Shown piece by piece: positions 36,383 through 46,208 of a stretch of 64,000 nucleotides of DNA (within the stretch, counting starts at the first letter, position 1; each line of letters begins with the position of its first letter). The stretch comes from Croceivirga sp. (GTDB lineage: Bacteria > Bacteroidota > Bacteroidia > Flavobacteriales > Flavobacteriaceae), in the NCBI GenBank assembly GCA_028284285.1, contig JANQSA010000048.1:124001-188000 (forward strand), given 5' to 3'. The translations under genes and the position numbers were made by a program. The notes below the pieces were generated by a model. It did not search any database and was not told where the DNA came from. It saw nothing but the letters and a program-made list of their open reading frames with translations.

Positions 36383-37675
36383 CTAACCATTCATCAACTC
36401 CTCAATTTCCTCCGCTTCAATAGGGATATTTTGCATAAGATTCTGCGGTGCTCCCGTTTCCTGAATGACCACATCATCTTCCAACCGGATCCCAAAACCT
36501 TCTTCGGGAATATAAATTCCCGGTTCTACCGTAAACACCATATTGGGTTGCATTGGGGTTTTTAAGGCGCCATAGTCATGGGTGTCCAATCCAATATGAT
36601 GGCTGGTCCCATGCATAAAGTATTTCTTGTAAGCGGGCCAATCCGGATTTTCGCTTTGCACCTCTGCCTTATCCAACAGGCCCAATCCTAACAGCTCTGA
36701 AGTCATAATCTTGCCTACTTCTTTGTGGTATTCCTTCCAAAGGGTTCCGGGCACCAACATTTGTGTGGCAGCATCCTTTACCCGAAGCACGGCGTCATAA
36801 ACGGCGCGCTGTCTTTTGGTAAATTTTCCATTTACCGGCAAGGTACGCGTCATATCACTGGAATAATTGGCGTATTCCGCCCCTACATCCATGAGCACCA
36901 GATCGCCATCCCGGCATTGCTGGTTGTTTTCAATATAGTGTAATACGTTAGCATTGTTACCGGAGGCAATGATCGGGGTGTAGGCGAATCCTTTGGAACG
37001 ATTCCTAATAAACTCATGCAGATACTCTGCCTCAACTTCATATTCCCAAACCCCGGGTCGTAAAAAGTTAAGAACCCTACGAAATCCTCTTTCCGTGATA
37101 GTACAAGCCTGTTGCATTACTTCCACCTCCTCAGGTTCTTTTACCCCACGTATCTGTTGCAAAATAGGGTTGCTTTTGGCCCATTGATGGGCGGGAAAGT
37201 CCTTTTTGCATTTTTCAATAAAACGGTCCTCCCGGGTTTGGGTTTCCACAGCCTGACGATAATGCTCGTTGGTATTGAAGAATACGGTATCTGCTTCCGT
37301 CATGAGATCGAAAAAGACTTTATTGAAATCCGATAGCCAATAGACTGTGTCAATTCCTGAAACAGCAGTAGCCTGTTCTTTGGTCAATTTAGCCCCTTCC
37401 CAAACAGCAATATGGTCATTGGTTTCCCGTACAAATAAGATCTCGCGATGTTTTTTGTCCATGGCATCAGGAAAGAGCAACAAAATCGTTTCTTCCTGAT
37501 CCGCACCACTCAGGTAAAAAATATCCCGATGCTGCCGGAAAGGTATGGTGCTGTCTGCGCTTACAGGATAGATATCATTGGAATTAAAGATGGCCAGGCT
37601 CTTGGGTTTCATGCCGACCATAAACTTCTTACGGTTCTTTTTAAAGAGGGTGTTGGGAATGAGGTCGTATCGCAT
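36383..37675 (-). CDS. pepP: Xaa-Pro aminopeptidase P (M24B)
   Basis: About 430 residues; metallopeptidase removing N-terminal residues before proline. The N-terminal creatinase-like domain leads to the pita-bread catalytic domain with metal ligands in VLMDVGAEYANYSSDMTRT (two Asp), HGTSHHIGLDTHD (His), VFTVEPGIYIPEEG (Glu) and IRLEDDVVIQE (Glu). The ATG at 37675 (MRYDLIPNTLFKKNRKKF) is preferred over the TTG at 37696. No signal peptide, so cytosolic. Confidence 0.94.
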   Translation of the reverse strand: MRYDLIPNTLFKKNRKKFMVGMKPKSLAIFNSNDIYPVSADSTIPFRQHRDIFYLSGADQEETILLLFPDAMDKKHREILFVRETNDHIAVWEGAKLTKEQATAVSGIDTVYWLSDFNKVFFDLMTEADTVFFNTNEHYRQAVETQTREDRFIEKCKKDFPAHQWAKSNPILQQIRGVKEPEEVEVMQQACTITERGFRRVLNFLRPGVWEYEVEAEYLHEFIRNRSKGFAYTPIIASGNNANVLHYIENNQQCRDGDLVLMDVGAEYANYSSDMTRTLPVNGKFTKRQRAVYDAVLRVKDAATQMLVPGTLWKEYHKEVGKIMTSELLGLGLLDKAEVQSENPDWPAYKKYFMHGTSHHIGLDTHDYGALKTPMQPNMVFTVEPGIYIPEEGFGIRLEDDVVIQETGAPQNLMQNIPIEAEEIEELMNG

Positions 37676-37760
37676 TGGTGTAATCGGTTTCCCCAAAAGT
37701 AGGCAAATACCCGTGACAAATTCATATCTTCAACGGCCATAATACAACATCAACTAACCC

Positions 37761-40610
37761 ATGAGAATATTCGTTCGATTTTTAGTGTTTCTGTGCTTTG
37801 TTTGGAGTTCCGCCCAACCCATTGCTTCTTCAAAAGATCAGGTGCTAAACGCTCTTACGCAAAAAGAGCAAATGGCCAAAACCTCTTTGGTTAAAAGCCT
37901 TCCCTTAAAAAATATAGGCCCCTCTGTTATGAGCGGTAGAGTAGTGGATTTGGAAGTGAATCCCAATGATCCTACGGAATTCTATGTCGCCTATGCCTCC
38001 GGAGGGCTTTGGCATACTACGGATAATGGGATTTCTTTTACTCCCGTTTTAGATAGTTCCCCCACACAAAATATTGGAGATATTGCCATAGACTGGAAAA
38101 ATGGAACCCTTTGGGTGGGTACAGGTGAAAACAATGCTTCGCGTTCCTCGTATGCCGGAATTGGGATCTTAAAATCGATGGATAACGGAAAAACCTGGGA
38201 GAATATGGGGCTTGAAGATTCCCATCATATCGGTAAAATCATCATACATCCCAGTAACCCTGAGGAAGTAGTCGTGGGCGTAACCGGGCATTTGTATTCA
38301 CCCAATGAAGAAAGAGGGATATACAAAACCCAAGACGGAGGCCAAACCTGGAAAAGAACATTGTTTATTGATAGTGTCTCAGGGATTATAAATGTGGCTC
38401 ACGCTCCTAACAACTTCAATATTCAATATGCTGCTGCCTGGCAAAAAGACCGTAAAGCCTGGAATTTTGAGGGTAATGGGACGGGATCCGGGATCTACAA
38501 AAGCACAGATGCCGGTAACATTTGGACGCTGGTCTCAACAGCCAACAGCGGATTTCCCGTCGGCGAAGGGATTGGGCGTATAGGATTAGCGGTTTTTGAT
38601 GATACCACCGTCTATGCCGTGTTGGATAATCAATATCGAAGAGACAAAAAAGATGAAGGAGATAAAAAAGCGGCAGGCCTTCAAAAAGATGATTTTAAGA
38701 CCATGGATACCGCCACTTTCCTGGCCCTGGACAATAAAAAATTAAACGATTTTTTAAAAGCAAATAATTTTCAGGAGAAGTACCGCGCAGAAAATGTAAA
38801 GGCTATGGTCCGGGATGGTGCCGCACAGCCTGTTGATCTGGCCAAATATCTGGAGAACGCCAACTCACTGCTTTTTGATACCCCTGTAATAGGTGCGGAA
38901 GTCTACCGGAGTGATGATGCCGGCGTGAGCTGGACAAAAATGAACCAGGATTATATTGATGATCTTTACTATAGCTATGGATATTACTTTGCTAAAGTTT
39001 GGGTAGCTCCCGGAAATAAGGATAAAATTTACATTGCCGGAGTTCCTTTGTTGCTATCAGATGACGGAGGGAAAACCTTTACCTCCATAGGAAAGGAAAA
39101 TGTGCATGCGGATCACCATGCATTATGGGTAAATCCGGACAAACCCGGGCATTTGATCAATGGTAATGACGGGGGTGTAAACATTACGTATAACGACGGA
39201 AAAGTTTGGATGAAGAATAATGCTCCTTCGGTTGGGCAGTTCTATGCCATAAATGTAGACCACGAAACCCCTTATAACGTTTACGGCGGCTTACAGGACA
39301 ATGGGGTATGGAAGGGTGTACACACCAATACCCAGGACAATAGGTGGCATGCCTCTGGTAAGAATCCATGGCAAAGTATCATGGGGGGAGATGGGATGCA
39401 GGTAGAGATAGATAACAGGAACAGCAATGTGGTATATACCGGTTTCCAGTTTGGCAACTACTTCCGGCTAAATCTGGAGACAGGAGCGAGGAAATACATT
39501 CAACCGAAACATGAGCTTGGGGAAGTACCTTATCGATTTAACTGGCAAACCCCTATTCGTTTAAGCCAACACAATCAAGATATTGTATATCTGGGAGGAA
39601 ACAAAGTACACCGTTCCCTGAACCAGGGAAATGATTGGGAAACCATTTCGGGAGATTTAACACAAGGCGGTAAACCTGGTAATGTAGCCTATGGAACCAT
39701 TACCACTATCTCGGAATCACCTTTTCAATTCGGTTTGCTTTATGCAGGTACGGATGATGGTTTGCTTCATGTCTCAAAAAATGGAGGCGGTAGCTGGAAA
39801 AACATTGCTACTGCTTTCCCAAAGGATCTATGGGTAAGCGAAGTGACCGCTTCTCAGCATAAAAAAGAAAGGGTGTATGCCACACTTAATGGATACCGTT
39901 GGGATGATTTTACGCCATATGTTTTTGTTAGTGAAGATTACGGAGAAAGCTGGAAAAACATTGCTGCCGGAATTCCAACATCTCCCGTTAACGCTATTGT
40001 GGAGGACCCTGAAAACGAAAACCTACTTTTTGTAGGCACCGATAACGGTTTATACGTTTCCTTTACCAAAGGAGATTCCTGGGAACTCTTTCAAAATGGC
40101 ATGCCCAATGTTGCCGTGCACGACCTTGTAATTCAACCGGAAGCCAAACACCTTTTGGTAGGCACGCATGGCAGAAGTATCTATAAGGCAGATATCACTT
40201 CCCTGCAAAAAATGATTCCTTCTGTTTTGAGCCAAAACTTAGTGGTCTTTAAAGTAGATAATATCAAACATTCAACACGTTGGGGGAATAGCTGGAGTTC
40301 CTGGAGTACCCCTAATACCCCGGGGCTGGATATTCATTTTTATACTTCAAGTCCAGGAAATTTTGAGGCTTCCGTACAGACTTCGGATGGTATTGAAGTA
40401 AGTGCTATACAAGGGGAAGCGGACAAAGGGCTGAATATCCTCTCTTACGATCTGGCGTTTGACAAGCAAGGTAAAAAGAACTATCTGAGGAAAAACAAAA
40501 CAAAATTAAAACAGGCGAATAACGGGAAAACGTATTTGCCTAAGGGTAGCTATGTGATAGCTCTTTCAAAAAATGGCACCGTGGAGAAAACTGAATTCAA
40601 AATAGAATAA
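37761..40610 (+). CDS. large secreted BNR/VPS10-type beta-propeller protein
   Basis: 949 residues with a signal peptide (RIFVRFLVFLCFVWSSAQ). Repeated SDDAGVSWTKM, TDNGISFTPV, TKGDSWELF and SEDYGESWKNI segments are Asp-box BNR repeats of WD40/YVTN/sortilin-like propellers. Annotated often as glycosyl hydrolase BNR repeat, but catalysis is not shown and no sialidase triad is apparent. Two propellers likely, with a C-terminal region from about 840. No T9SS motif was visible at the C-terminus, so it may remain in the periplasm. Confidence 0.82.
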   Translation: MRIFVRFLVFLCFVWSSAQPIASSKDQVLNALTQKEQMAKTSLVKSLPLKNIGPSVMSGRVVDLEVNPNDPTEFYVAYASGGLWHTTDNGISFTPVLDSSPTQNIGDIAIDWKNGTLWVGTGENNASRSSYAGIGILKSMDNGKTWENMGLEDSHHIGKIIIHPSNPEEVVVGVTGHLYSPNEERGIYKTQDGGQTWKRTLFIDSVSGIINVAHAPNNFNIQYAAAWQKDRKAWNFEGNGTGSGIYKSTDAGNIWTLVSTANSGFPVGEGIGRIGLAVFDDTTVYAVLDNQYRRDKKDEGDKKAAGLQKDDFKTMDTATFLALDNKKLNDFLKANNFQEKYRAENVKAMVRDGAAQPVDLAKYLENANSLLFDTPVIGAEVYRSDDAGVSWTKMNQDYIDDLYYSYGYYFAKVWVAPGNKDKIYIAGVPLLLSDDGGKTFTSIGKENVHADHHALWVNPDKPGHLINGNDGGVNITYNDGKVWMKNNAPSVGQFYAINVDHETPYNVYGGLQDNGVWKGVHTNTQDNRWHASGKNPWQSIMGGDGMQVEIDNRNSNVVYTGFQFGNYFRLNLETGARKYIQPKHELGEVPYRFNWQTPIRLSQHNQDIVYLGGNKVHRSLNQGNDWETISGDLTQGGKPGNVAYGTITTISESPFQFGLLYAGTDDGLLHVSKNGGGSWKNIATAFPKDLWVSEVTASQHKKERVYATLNGYRWDDFTPYVFVSEDYGESWKNIAAGIPTSPVNAIVEDPENENLLFVGTDNGLYVSFTKGDSWELFQNGMPNVAVHDLVIQPEAKHLLVGTHGRSIYKADITSLQKMIPSVLSQNLVVFKVDNIKHSTRWGNSWSSWSTPNTPGLDIHFYTSSPGNFEASVQTSDGIEVSAIQGEADKGLNILSYDLAFDKQGKKNYLRKNKTKLKQANNGKTYLPKGSYVIALSKNGTVEKTEFKIE

Positions 40611-41000
40611 ATGCAACTCACCCTTGGCATTCCGGCACTACTGTTCCCGGCTATTTCGTTGACGATGTTGGCTTATAACGCCCGTTACCTGGCCATAGCA
40701 GGATTAATACGACAACTACATGCCCAGTTTGTAAAGACTCAGGATACACCCTTAAAACGGCAAATTGAATCCCTGGGCAAACGCTTAAACATCATCAAAA
40801 ACATGCAAGCCACCGCCATCATTAGCTTCCTGCTGGCGGCTGTAACCATGTTCTTAATTTATGTGGAGAAAAATATTTTAGCCAATGTGATTTTTGGGAT
40901 AAGCCTTGTTTTCTTGATGATCTCCCTGGTACTCTCCTTAATAGAGGTACAGTTATCCACCAAAGCCTTGGAAATCCAACTGAAAAATATGGAAAAATAG
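40611..41000 (+). CDS. DUF2721-family membrane protein
   Basis: 129 residues starting immediately after the previous stop (TAA then ATG). Three hydrophobic segments are at about 4-25, 70-90 and 95-115. The segments ALLFPAISLTMLAYNARYLA and AIISFLLAAVTMFLIYVE match DUF2721. Function unknown. The direct adjacency suggests coexpression with the propeller protein. Confidence 0.82.
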   Translation: MQLTLGIPALLFPAISLTMLAYNARYLAIAGLIRQLHAQFVKTQDTPLKRQIESLGKRLNIIKNMQATAIISFLLAAVTMFLIYVEKNILANVIFGISLVFLMISLVLSLIEVQLSTKALEIQLKNMEK

Positions 41001-41142
41001 CAGGGTTTTCGTCTTACGATTGATCGAAGTCAAGTGAGTGTTAAGTCAGAATTTTCATTGCATTGACATTACCTTTTCTTTAAACTTCTTTTTATAAATA
41101 TTGGTATCTTTAGACTTCCAACTTACACTAACATTTTCAACT

Positions 41143-41601
41143 ATGAAAAGGGTTATTGACGTCCCTTTTTTTAAAAATATTAAAGAAATCCGCGAGTATC
41201 AATTCGGAAAGTTCTATTTCTTTCAGGGATTGGTAATTGGTGAACTCAATGAGGGTATCACTTTTGGCTGGCAAATGGGTAAGCGCGCTATTGATGCGGC
41301 CAAGGAAATTTTTGGAAAGGACATGCCCATAGCCTATATCTCTAATAGGATCAACAGTTACTATGTGGTTCCTACGGATTGGGCCAAATTTTATAAAAAT
41401 CGGCATCAATTGGATTTTTATTGTGTGGTAGGCAGCACCAAGGGGAGTTTTACCAGTTTGGTAATGGAACGTATGTTTTTCAAGAATTCCATAAAGCAGT
41501 TTTCCGATCTTGAAAAGGCAATATCCTGGAGTCTTACTCAAATTCAAAAGAAAAGAGGAAGTACGGTTCCTCCGACGCAACTATCTGCCAATATGGAATA
41601 G
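41143..41601 (+). CDS. hypothetical protein, SpoIIAA/STAS-like size
   Basis: About 152 residues from ATG 41143 (MKRVIDVPFFKNIKEI); the TTG at 41101 only extends a non-coding leader. Pattern of alternating strands and helices (KFYFFQGLVIGELNEGITFG, DMPIAYISNRINSYYVVPTD, DFYCVVGSTKG) resembles small alpha/beta domains found in this phylum, possibly STAS-like, but I cannot name the family. Convergent overlap of 21 bases with the next gene. Confidence 0.6.
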   Translation: MKRVIDVPFFKNIKEIREYQFGKFYFFQGLVIGELNEGITFGWQMGKRAIDAAKEIFGKDMPIAYISNRINSYYVVPTDWAKFYKNRHQLDFYCVVGSTKGSFTSLVMERMFFKNSIKQFSDLEKAISWSLTQIQKKRGSTVPPTQLSANME

Positions 41602-42537
41602 CGCATCTCCCTGGTTCACCACTGCCTGGTGGTTAACACAGATGGCATACCCGTCAAAAGGCGCCTTGATGGTCTTGTTTTTTTTCGCATAGGTATCTGT
41701 AATCGTACCTAATGCTTGTCCTTTGGTAATTCTGTTTCCATTTTCCACTTCCGGTATAAACATTCCTGCTCTGGGCGCCCTAACCCACCTTCTGGACGTC
41801 AAATGAACGGATGGCCTGGGATCAATATCATCATTTTCCAACATCCCAAGACCCAACATTACATTTTTTATTCCATGTATCCCCAGCCGAATAGCCGTTT
41901 CATCAAATCGCATACTCTCTCCGGCCTCATAGACTATAATTGACTTCCCCATTTTATGCGCCGCTTTCCTGAAAGATCCTCTTATTAGACCAGAGGAAAA
42001 TAAAAAGGGTGCGTTGAATAGGTCTGCCATTTTTTTACTCATTTCATCATTTTCAGTATACCGGATCTGCGGAAAATTATGACGTTGCGCTCCTCCGGTG
42101 TGCAGATCCAATCCGCAGTCAATCTGTGGCAGGATCTGTTGGGTGTAATGATACGCTATTCTACTTGCCAATGATCCTGTTTTGCTCCCCGGAAAGCTTC
42201 GGTTGACGTCTTTACCATCAGGAACGTCCCTTGAAAAGTGAATAAATCCAAAGATATTCAGTATGGGTACAACGATAACAGCGCCCTTTTTAATGGCAAA
42301 ATCATTGTTTTCCAACATTCGCCGTAAAGTCTCTACGCCATTGACCTCGTCCCCATGAAGTCCCGCCTGCACCAACAATGTAGGGCCCGCTTTCTTCCCA
42401 TTAAATACATGCACGGGTATATCTATAAGTGTTCCGGTAGGTAAGCGGGCAATTTCAATCCTAAGTAACTTATTCTTACCCGGAGGTACAGCATTTCCAT
42501 TGATTGTAATGGTTCTATTTTCTTCTTCTAAAGGCAT
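41581..42537 (-). CDS. succinylglutamate desuccinylase/aspartoacylase-family hydrolase
   Basis: 318 residues from ATG 42537 (MPLEEENRTITINGN). The zinc-site motif is GLHGDEVNGVETLRRM (His and Glu), with second-ligand DLHTGGA. Family members remove N-acyl groups from amino acids or side chains. The gene overlaps the end of the RimK-like gene by 23 bases, so both are translated from one message. That pairing implies a ligase and a hydrolase acting on the same glutamylated or acylated substrate, by inference. Confidence 0.85.
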   Translation of the reverse strand: MPLEEENRTITINGNAVPPGKNKLLRIEIARLPTGTLIDIPVHVFNGKKAGPTLLVQAGLHGDEVNGVETLRRMLENNDFAIKKGAVIVVPILNIFGFIHFSRDVPDGKDVNRSFPGSKTGSLASRIAYHYTQQILPQIDCGLDLHTGGAQRHNFPQIRYTENDEMSKKMADLFNAPFLFSSGLIRGSFRKAAHKMGKSIIVYEAGESMRFDETAIRLGIHGIKNVMLGLGMLENDDIDPRPSVHLTSRRWVRAPRAGMFIPEVENGNRITKGQALGTITDTYAKKNKTIKAPFDGYAICVNHQAVVNQGDALFHIGR

Positions 42538-43405
42538 TTTTCTCAACAAATTCAATGATATGCTTAGCGACGTTTACCCCGGAAGCCGCTTCAATTCCTT
42601 TTAAGCCGGGAGAAGCATTTACCTCAAGAAGTAATGGTCCTTTGTTAGAACGTATAAGATCTACCCCGGCCACTCCCAAACCCAAATAACGGGATGCACT
42701 AAGAGCAATAAATATCTCCTTTTGTGTAGGCGTGACCTTTTCCGTTTCGCCCCCTCTGTGCACATTGGACCGGAATTCGTCCAGGTCACTTTTTCGTTTC
42801 ATTCCTGCCACTACCTTGTTGCCCACAACAATTAACCGAAGGTCTTCTCCTTTAGCCTCTTCAATATACTGCTGCAGCAAAATACTGGTATCCATTTTAT
42901 AGAAGGTATCAATAATGGACTTCGCAGATTTTTTACTTTCCGCCAAAATGACCCCTAAGCCATGAGTCCCTTCCTGAAGTTTAATCACCACAGGTGGTCC
43001 TCCTAACAGTCGTATTTGGTCTTCTATATTGTCGGGGTTAATGGAAAACAGGGTCTCCGGGATGGGAATCCCTTTGCGTGCCATTATCTGTAGTGTTCTT
43101 ACCTTGTTCCGTGCCCGTGTAATCCCTAAGGAACGTGCGGTACTAAAAATCCCATTCATTTCAAATTGCTTGACTATGGCAGAGCCATGACGGGTGACTT
43201 TTGTTCCGATTCTGGGGATGATAGCATCAAACTCTCCGGTAATATCTTCGGCTCCAATAAAAATTTTGGGTTTCTTTTCACCGAGCTTTACGGAGCACTT
43301 GGTGTGATCTATGAGTTCTACATAATGTCCTAGTTGCTGAGCCTCTTCGACTATTCTTCTCGTAGAATGCACGTTAAGGCTTACGGATAGGATGGCGATG
43401 TTCAT
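42515..43405 (-). CDS. rimK: RimK-type ATP-grasp glutamate ligase
   Basis: About 296 residues from ATG 43405 (MNIAILSVSLNVHSTRRI). ATP-grasp features are VIKLQEGTHGLGVILAES (glycine-rich loop), RLIVVGNKVVAGMKRKS and GPLLLEVNASPGLKGIE (metal-ligand Glu/Asn). RimK adds glutamate to ribosomal protein S6 in E. coli; related ligases build other glutamyl or amide peptides. The neighbouring deacylase argues for a paired modification system. Symbol is by similarity only. Confidence 0.85.
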   Translation of the reverse strand: MNIAILSVSLNVHSTRRIVEEAQQLGHYVELIDHTKCSVKLGEKKPKIFIGAEDITGEFDAIIPRIGTKVTRHGSAIVKQFEMNGIFSTARSLGITRARNKVRTLQIMARKGIPIPETLFSINPDNIEDQIRLLGGPPVVIKLQEGTHGLGVILAESKKSAKSIIDTFYKMDTSILLQQYIEEAKGEDLRLIVVGNKVVAGMKRKSDLDEFRSNVHRGGETEKVTPTQKEIFIALSASRYLGLGVAGVDLIRSNKGPLLLEVNASPGLKGIEAASGVNVAKHIIEFVEKNAFRRRK

Positions 43406-43643
43406 AAAATCGTTCATTAATGCCAGCGGCTTACAAGATATGTGAAATTCAGCACAGTGCCAGCTGATTCCAAATGCTATAGCAAACTTTTCAAAAACAC
43501 CATCCAAAAATCAGGGGTGACTGTCAGAGCATGGAGTGACCAAAACGAGGGATCAAAGTAACTACGAGTTTTATCGATACCCATTCCAAATTGCTTGAAT
43601 TCCATACCATTCATACATTTTTCGGTTTTAACCGGCTAAAGTA

Positions 43644-43674
43644 TTTCCAACTGATTAGGGGTTACGTAACTTTG
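43644..43674 (+). promoter_or_regulatory. candidate promoter for the GAF-AraC gene
   Basis: TAACTTTG at 43667-43674 fits TAnnTTTG. A TTTC at 43644-43647 lies 19 bases upstream in place of the -33 TTTG. The start codon follows about 28 bases later. Confidence 0.5.
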
Positions 43675-43702
43675 AAAATGCACCTATACAGTGAAACAGC
43701 CG

Positions 43703-45388
43703 ATGAACTGGAATTTCCATAACATCACGGTCTTAGGGCTCTCATTAGTTCTTATCGTGATAACACTAAAGGAGTTGTTCAAACCAAAGAATGAAAAGGT
43801 CATTCAATACTTTTATTGGTCGGTTTTGCTTTCTGGTTTATCGGTTGTACAATTGATTTTAGTAGACACGCTTCTTACTACGCTATTTCCGGTCTTGTTG
43901 CTTCTTTTTATTCCCATACAGTTATTGACACCTGTCATTTTTGCCAGGTTTAACTGCTGGTATCTGAATAGTCAGTCCCTTTTTTTAAAGAACAAAAATC
44001 TATTTCTGACCCCTTTTTTCGTCTTTCTGGTCTTTCTTATGTTTTTGAACATCAACCTTGCCTTACAAAATACTGCTGTAGCCCAATGGCCTCTAATAAT
44101 TATAGGTATGCACTCTTATGAAGTGGTATCTGTCTTGTTAACCTTAGCATTCGGGGTGTGGAACTACAGGGTTATAAAAACCTACGAGAATACTTTTGGG
44201 GAGTTTCCGTATCAAATAGTCAAGAAAAAGACGAAATGGATCAAATACATTATCATAAGCACCATTGTCATGGCTCTGATCTGGGCCGGCGTTGTGTTCT
44301 ATACCCGCCTGAATCCAAGCGCTATAAACATAAATCTTTACTATGGCCTTTGGTATCTGGTCTTACTCTACTGTGGTTACTGCTTTTATTTGGGGCGAAA
44401 ACATTTAAAAGGTCATCTGCATAAACAACGGGTGGAGCGTAAAAGATTCTATCATATTGCTGATAACTTCCAATTGTCAGCATTGAACCAGATCTTTACT
44501 ACTGTGGAATTGGATGCCATACAACGCAGTAGGCATCATGCTACTGGTATTCTGAGCTATTTTGCTACTTCATTGTTCGACAAGCAAAGCGTTAAGGACG
44601 TGCTTTGGGATATTGTTAAAAACTGTATCGCCAAACTTGGGCTTGAAGATTGCGTCATTTATATGTTGGATTGTGACAAAGGGATGTTATTACAAAAAGC
44701 CGCATTTGGCAACAAGGAAGTAGGGGAACGAGAACTTCTAAGCCCCATTCAAATCCCTTTGGGAAAAGGGATCGTAGGATATGTGGCCAAAACCGGAAGA
44801 TGGGAACTCGTCAACGATACCAGACAGGATAAACGATACATTTTGGATGACAAACTTCGTAGGTCAGAACTTGCGGTACCAATTGTCCATCAATCAAAAG
44901 TCATTGGGGTGTTGGATTCGGAACACACGCAAAAAGATTTTTTCCAGGAACATCATATTTTTCTATTTCAACTTATTGCCAAACTTACAGCGACCAAACT
45001 ACAACAGCTATCCAAAAAAAATACCCTGGCGATCACCAATGACAATGTCTACTTCAAAGAACTATGCCGATTGATGAAAGAAGAAAAAGTGTACGGCGAC
45101 CCAGAACTTGGTTTGGTCAAAATGGCCGATAAACTGAGCATTAGCCCAAACTATCTTTCGCAGATGGTCAACAAATTAAGTAATTCAAACTTTTCCGACT
45201 TCATCAATGCCTATCGCATTGAGGACAGTAAAAGTAAACTTACTGACCCCAGTTTTGAACAATATACCATTCCTGCCATTGGTCTTGAAGCCGGGTTCAA
45301 TTCACGATCGGCATTTTATAACGCCTTTAAAAAGCATACGGGAATGACCCCCTCACAATATCGGGAAGCCTACGCAACTATATCTTAA
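43703..45388 (+). CDS. membrane-bound GAF-domain AraC-type regulator
   Basis: About 561 residues from ATG 43703 (GTG at 43691 is possible). The N-terminal third has about seven hydrophobic segments (about 6-22, 33-53, 55-75, 94-110, 127-147, 180-200, 210-225). A GAF domain spans about 290-430 (VGYVAKTGRWELVNDTRQDK, SELAVPIVHQSKVIGVLDSE). The C-terminal AraC HTH shows GLVKMADKLSISPNYLSQM and AIGLEAGFNSRSAFYNAFKK. It is therefore a one-component receptor that couples a membrane or cytosolic signal to DNA binding. Confidence 0.85.
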   Translation: MNWNFHNITVLGLSLVLIVITLKELFKPKNEKVIQYFYWSVLLSGLSVVQLILVDTLLTTLFPVLLLLFIPIQLLTPVIFARFNCWYLNSQSLFLKNKNLFLTPFFVFLVFLMFLNINLALQNTAVAQWPLIIIGMHSYEVVSVLLTLAFGVWNYRVIKTYENTFGEFPYQIVKKKTKWIKYIIISTIVMALIWAGVVFYTRLNPSAININLYYGLWYLVLLYCGYCFYLGRKHLKGHLHKQRVERKRFYHIADNFQLSALNQIFTTVELDAIQRSRHHATGILSYFATSLFDKQSVKDVLWDIVKNCIAKLGLEDCVIYMLDCDKGMLLQKAAFGNKEVGERELLSPIQIPLGKGIVGYVAKTGRWELVNDTRQDKRYILDDKLRRSELAVPIVHQSKVIGVLDSEHTQKDFFQEHHIFLFQLIAKLTATKLQQLSKKNTLAITNDNVYFKELCRLMKEEKVYGDPELGLVKMADKLSISPNYLSQMVNKLSNSNFSDFINAYRIEDSKSKLTDPSFEQYTIPAIGLEAGFNSRSAFYNAFKKHTGMTPSQYREAYATIS

Positions 45389-45471
45389 TTCTTTTAAAAT
45401 AAAAGTTTCCGGACACCACAATGCCCTTCCGTGGCTACGTTTGCGTTTCAAATTTTTAAAAGACATAACAA

Positions 45472-46152
45472 ATGAAAACACGTTATTTCAAAAATCATTT
45501 TTTTAAACTATTTATTGTGGCTGTATTACTGGGTTCCTGTTCTGCAGAAGACGGTGATACCGGACCTATCGGTCCGGCAGGTCCGGCAGGTGCTGATGGG
45601 GTGGACGGAGCACAAGGCCCTCAGGGGGAGCAGGGCCCACAGGGTGAGCAGGGTGAGCAGGGCCCACAGGGTGAACAAGGAGAAACGGGGGCTGCGAATG
45701 TGGTCTATTCTGGATGGATTACCGAGACTTTACCGGATAATCTACTCCCTTCCGCGGAAATGTCATTAGGAAGTTTCCCCGTAGACCGTAGCGAACTTGA
45801 TCCCGATACCGATCTGATATTGGTGTACGGAAGACGACAGGCCTCGCCAGAGTATACCGATACCTACCAGTTGCCATATACCGATTCGACATCCCCAACC
45901 ATAACTGACTATTATGGTGCAAAAACCGGGTTTAATGATGATATTACGGCCATAGAGATTTGGGTAATTGCAAAGGCCAGCAAAAATGACCCTGATAGTA
46001 TAGTAGAGTTATCTATTTTTGATTTTTTTAATGCCTACCGCTACATAATCATCCCTGGAGCACAATTGGACAGTACCAGCAAATCCAATGGTATCGATTA
46101 TACCAAAATGTCTTATGAAGAAATCAAGGAGATGTTTGGCCTGGAGGATTAA
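45472..46152 (+). CDS. collagen-repeat lipoprotein
   Basis: 226 residues. Lipoprotein signal (KLFIVAVLLGSC, lipidated Cys at residue 23) is followed by 16 uninterrupted Gly-X-Y triplets (residues 28-75). The remaining 150 residues form an unknown domain (NVVYSGWITETLPDNLL, NAYRYIIIPGAQL). Bacterial collagen-like triplets can form triple helices that lift a domain off the surface. A strong terminator follows. It lies 83 bases after the GAF-AraC gene on the same strand, which may regulate it. Confidence 0.85.
   Translation: MKTRYFKNHFFKLFIVAVLLGSCSAEDGDTGPIGPAGPAGADGVDGAQGPQGEQGPQGEQGEQGPQGEQGETGAANVVYSGWITETLPDNLLPSAEMSLGSFPVDRSELDPDTDLILVYGRRQASPEYTDTYQLPYTDSTSPTITDYYGAKTGFNDDITAIEIWVIAKASKNDPDSIVELSIFDFFNAYRYIIIPGAQLDSTSKSNGIDYTKMSYEEIKEMFGLED
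45553..45696 (+). repeat. Gly-X-Y coding repeat inside the collagen-like gene
   Basis: 144 bases coding for 16 triplets. The DNA has near-identical units such as GGTGAGCAGGG and GGCCCACAGGGTGA, so length changes by slippage or recombination are possible. Confidence 0.8.
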
Positions 46153-46208
46153 AAAATGCCACAGCTGAACGCATTCTCTTAACGTTTGTTCCCCTTTATA
46201 TGGTAGTC

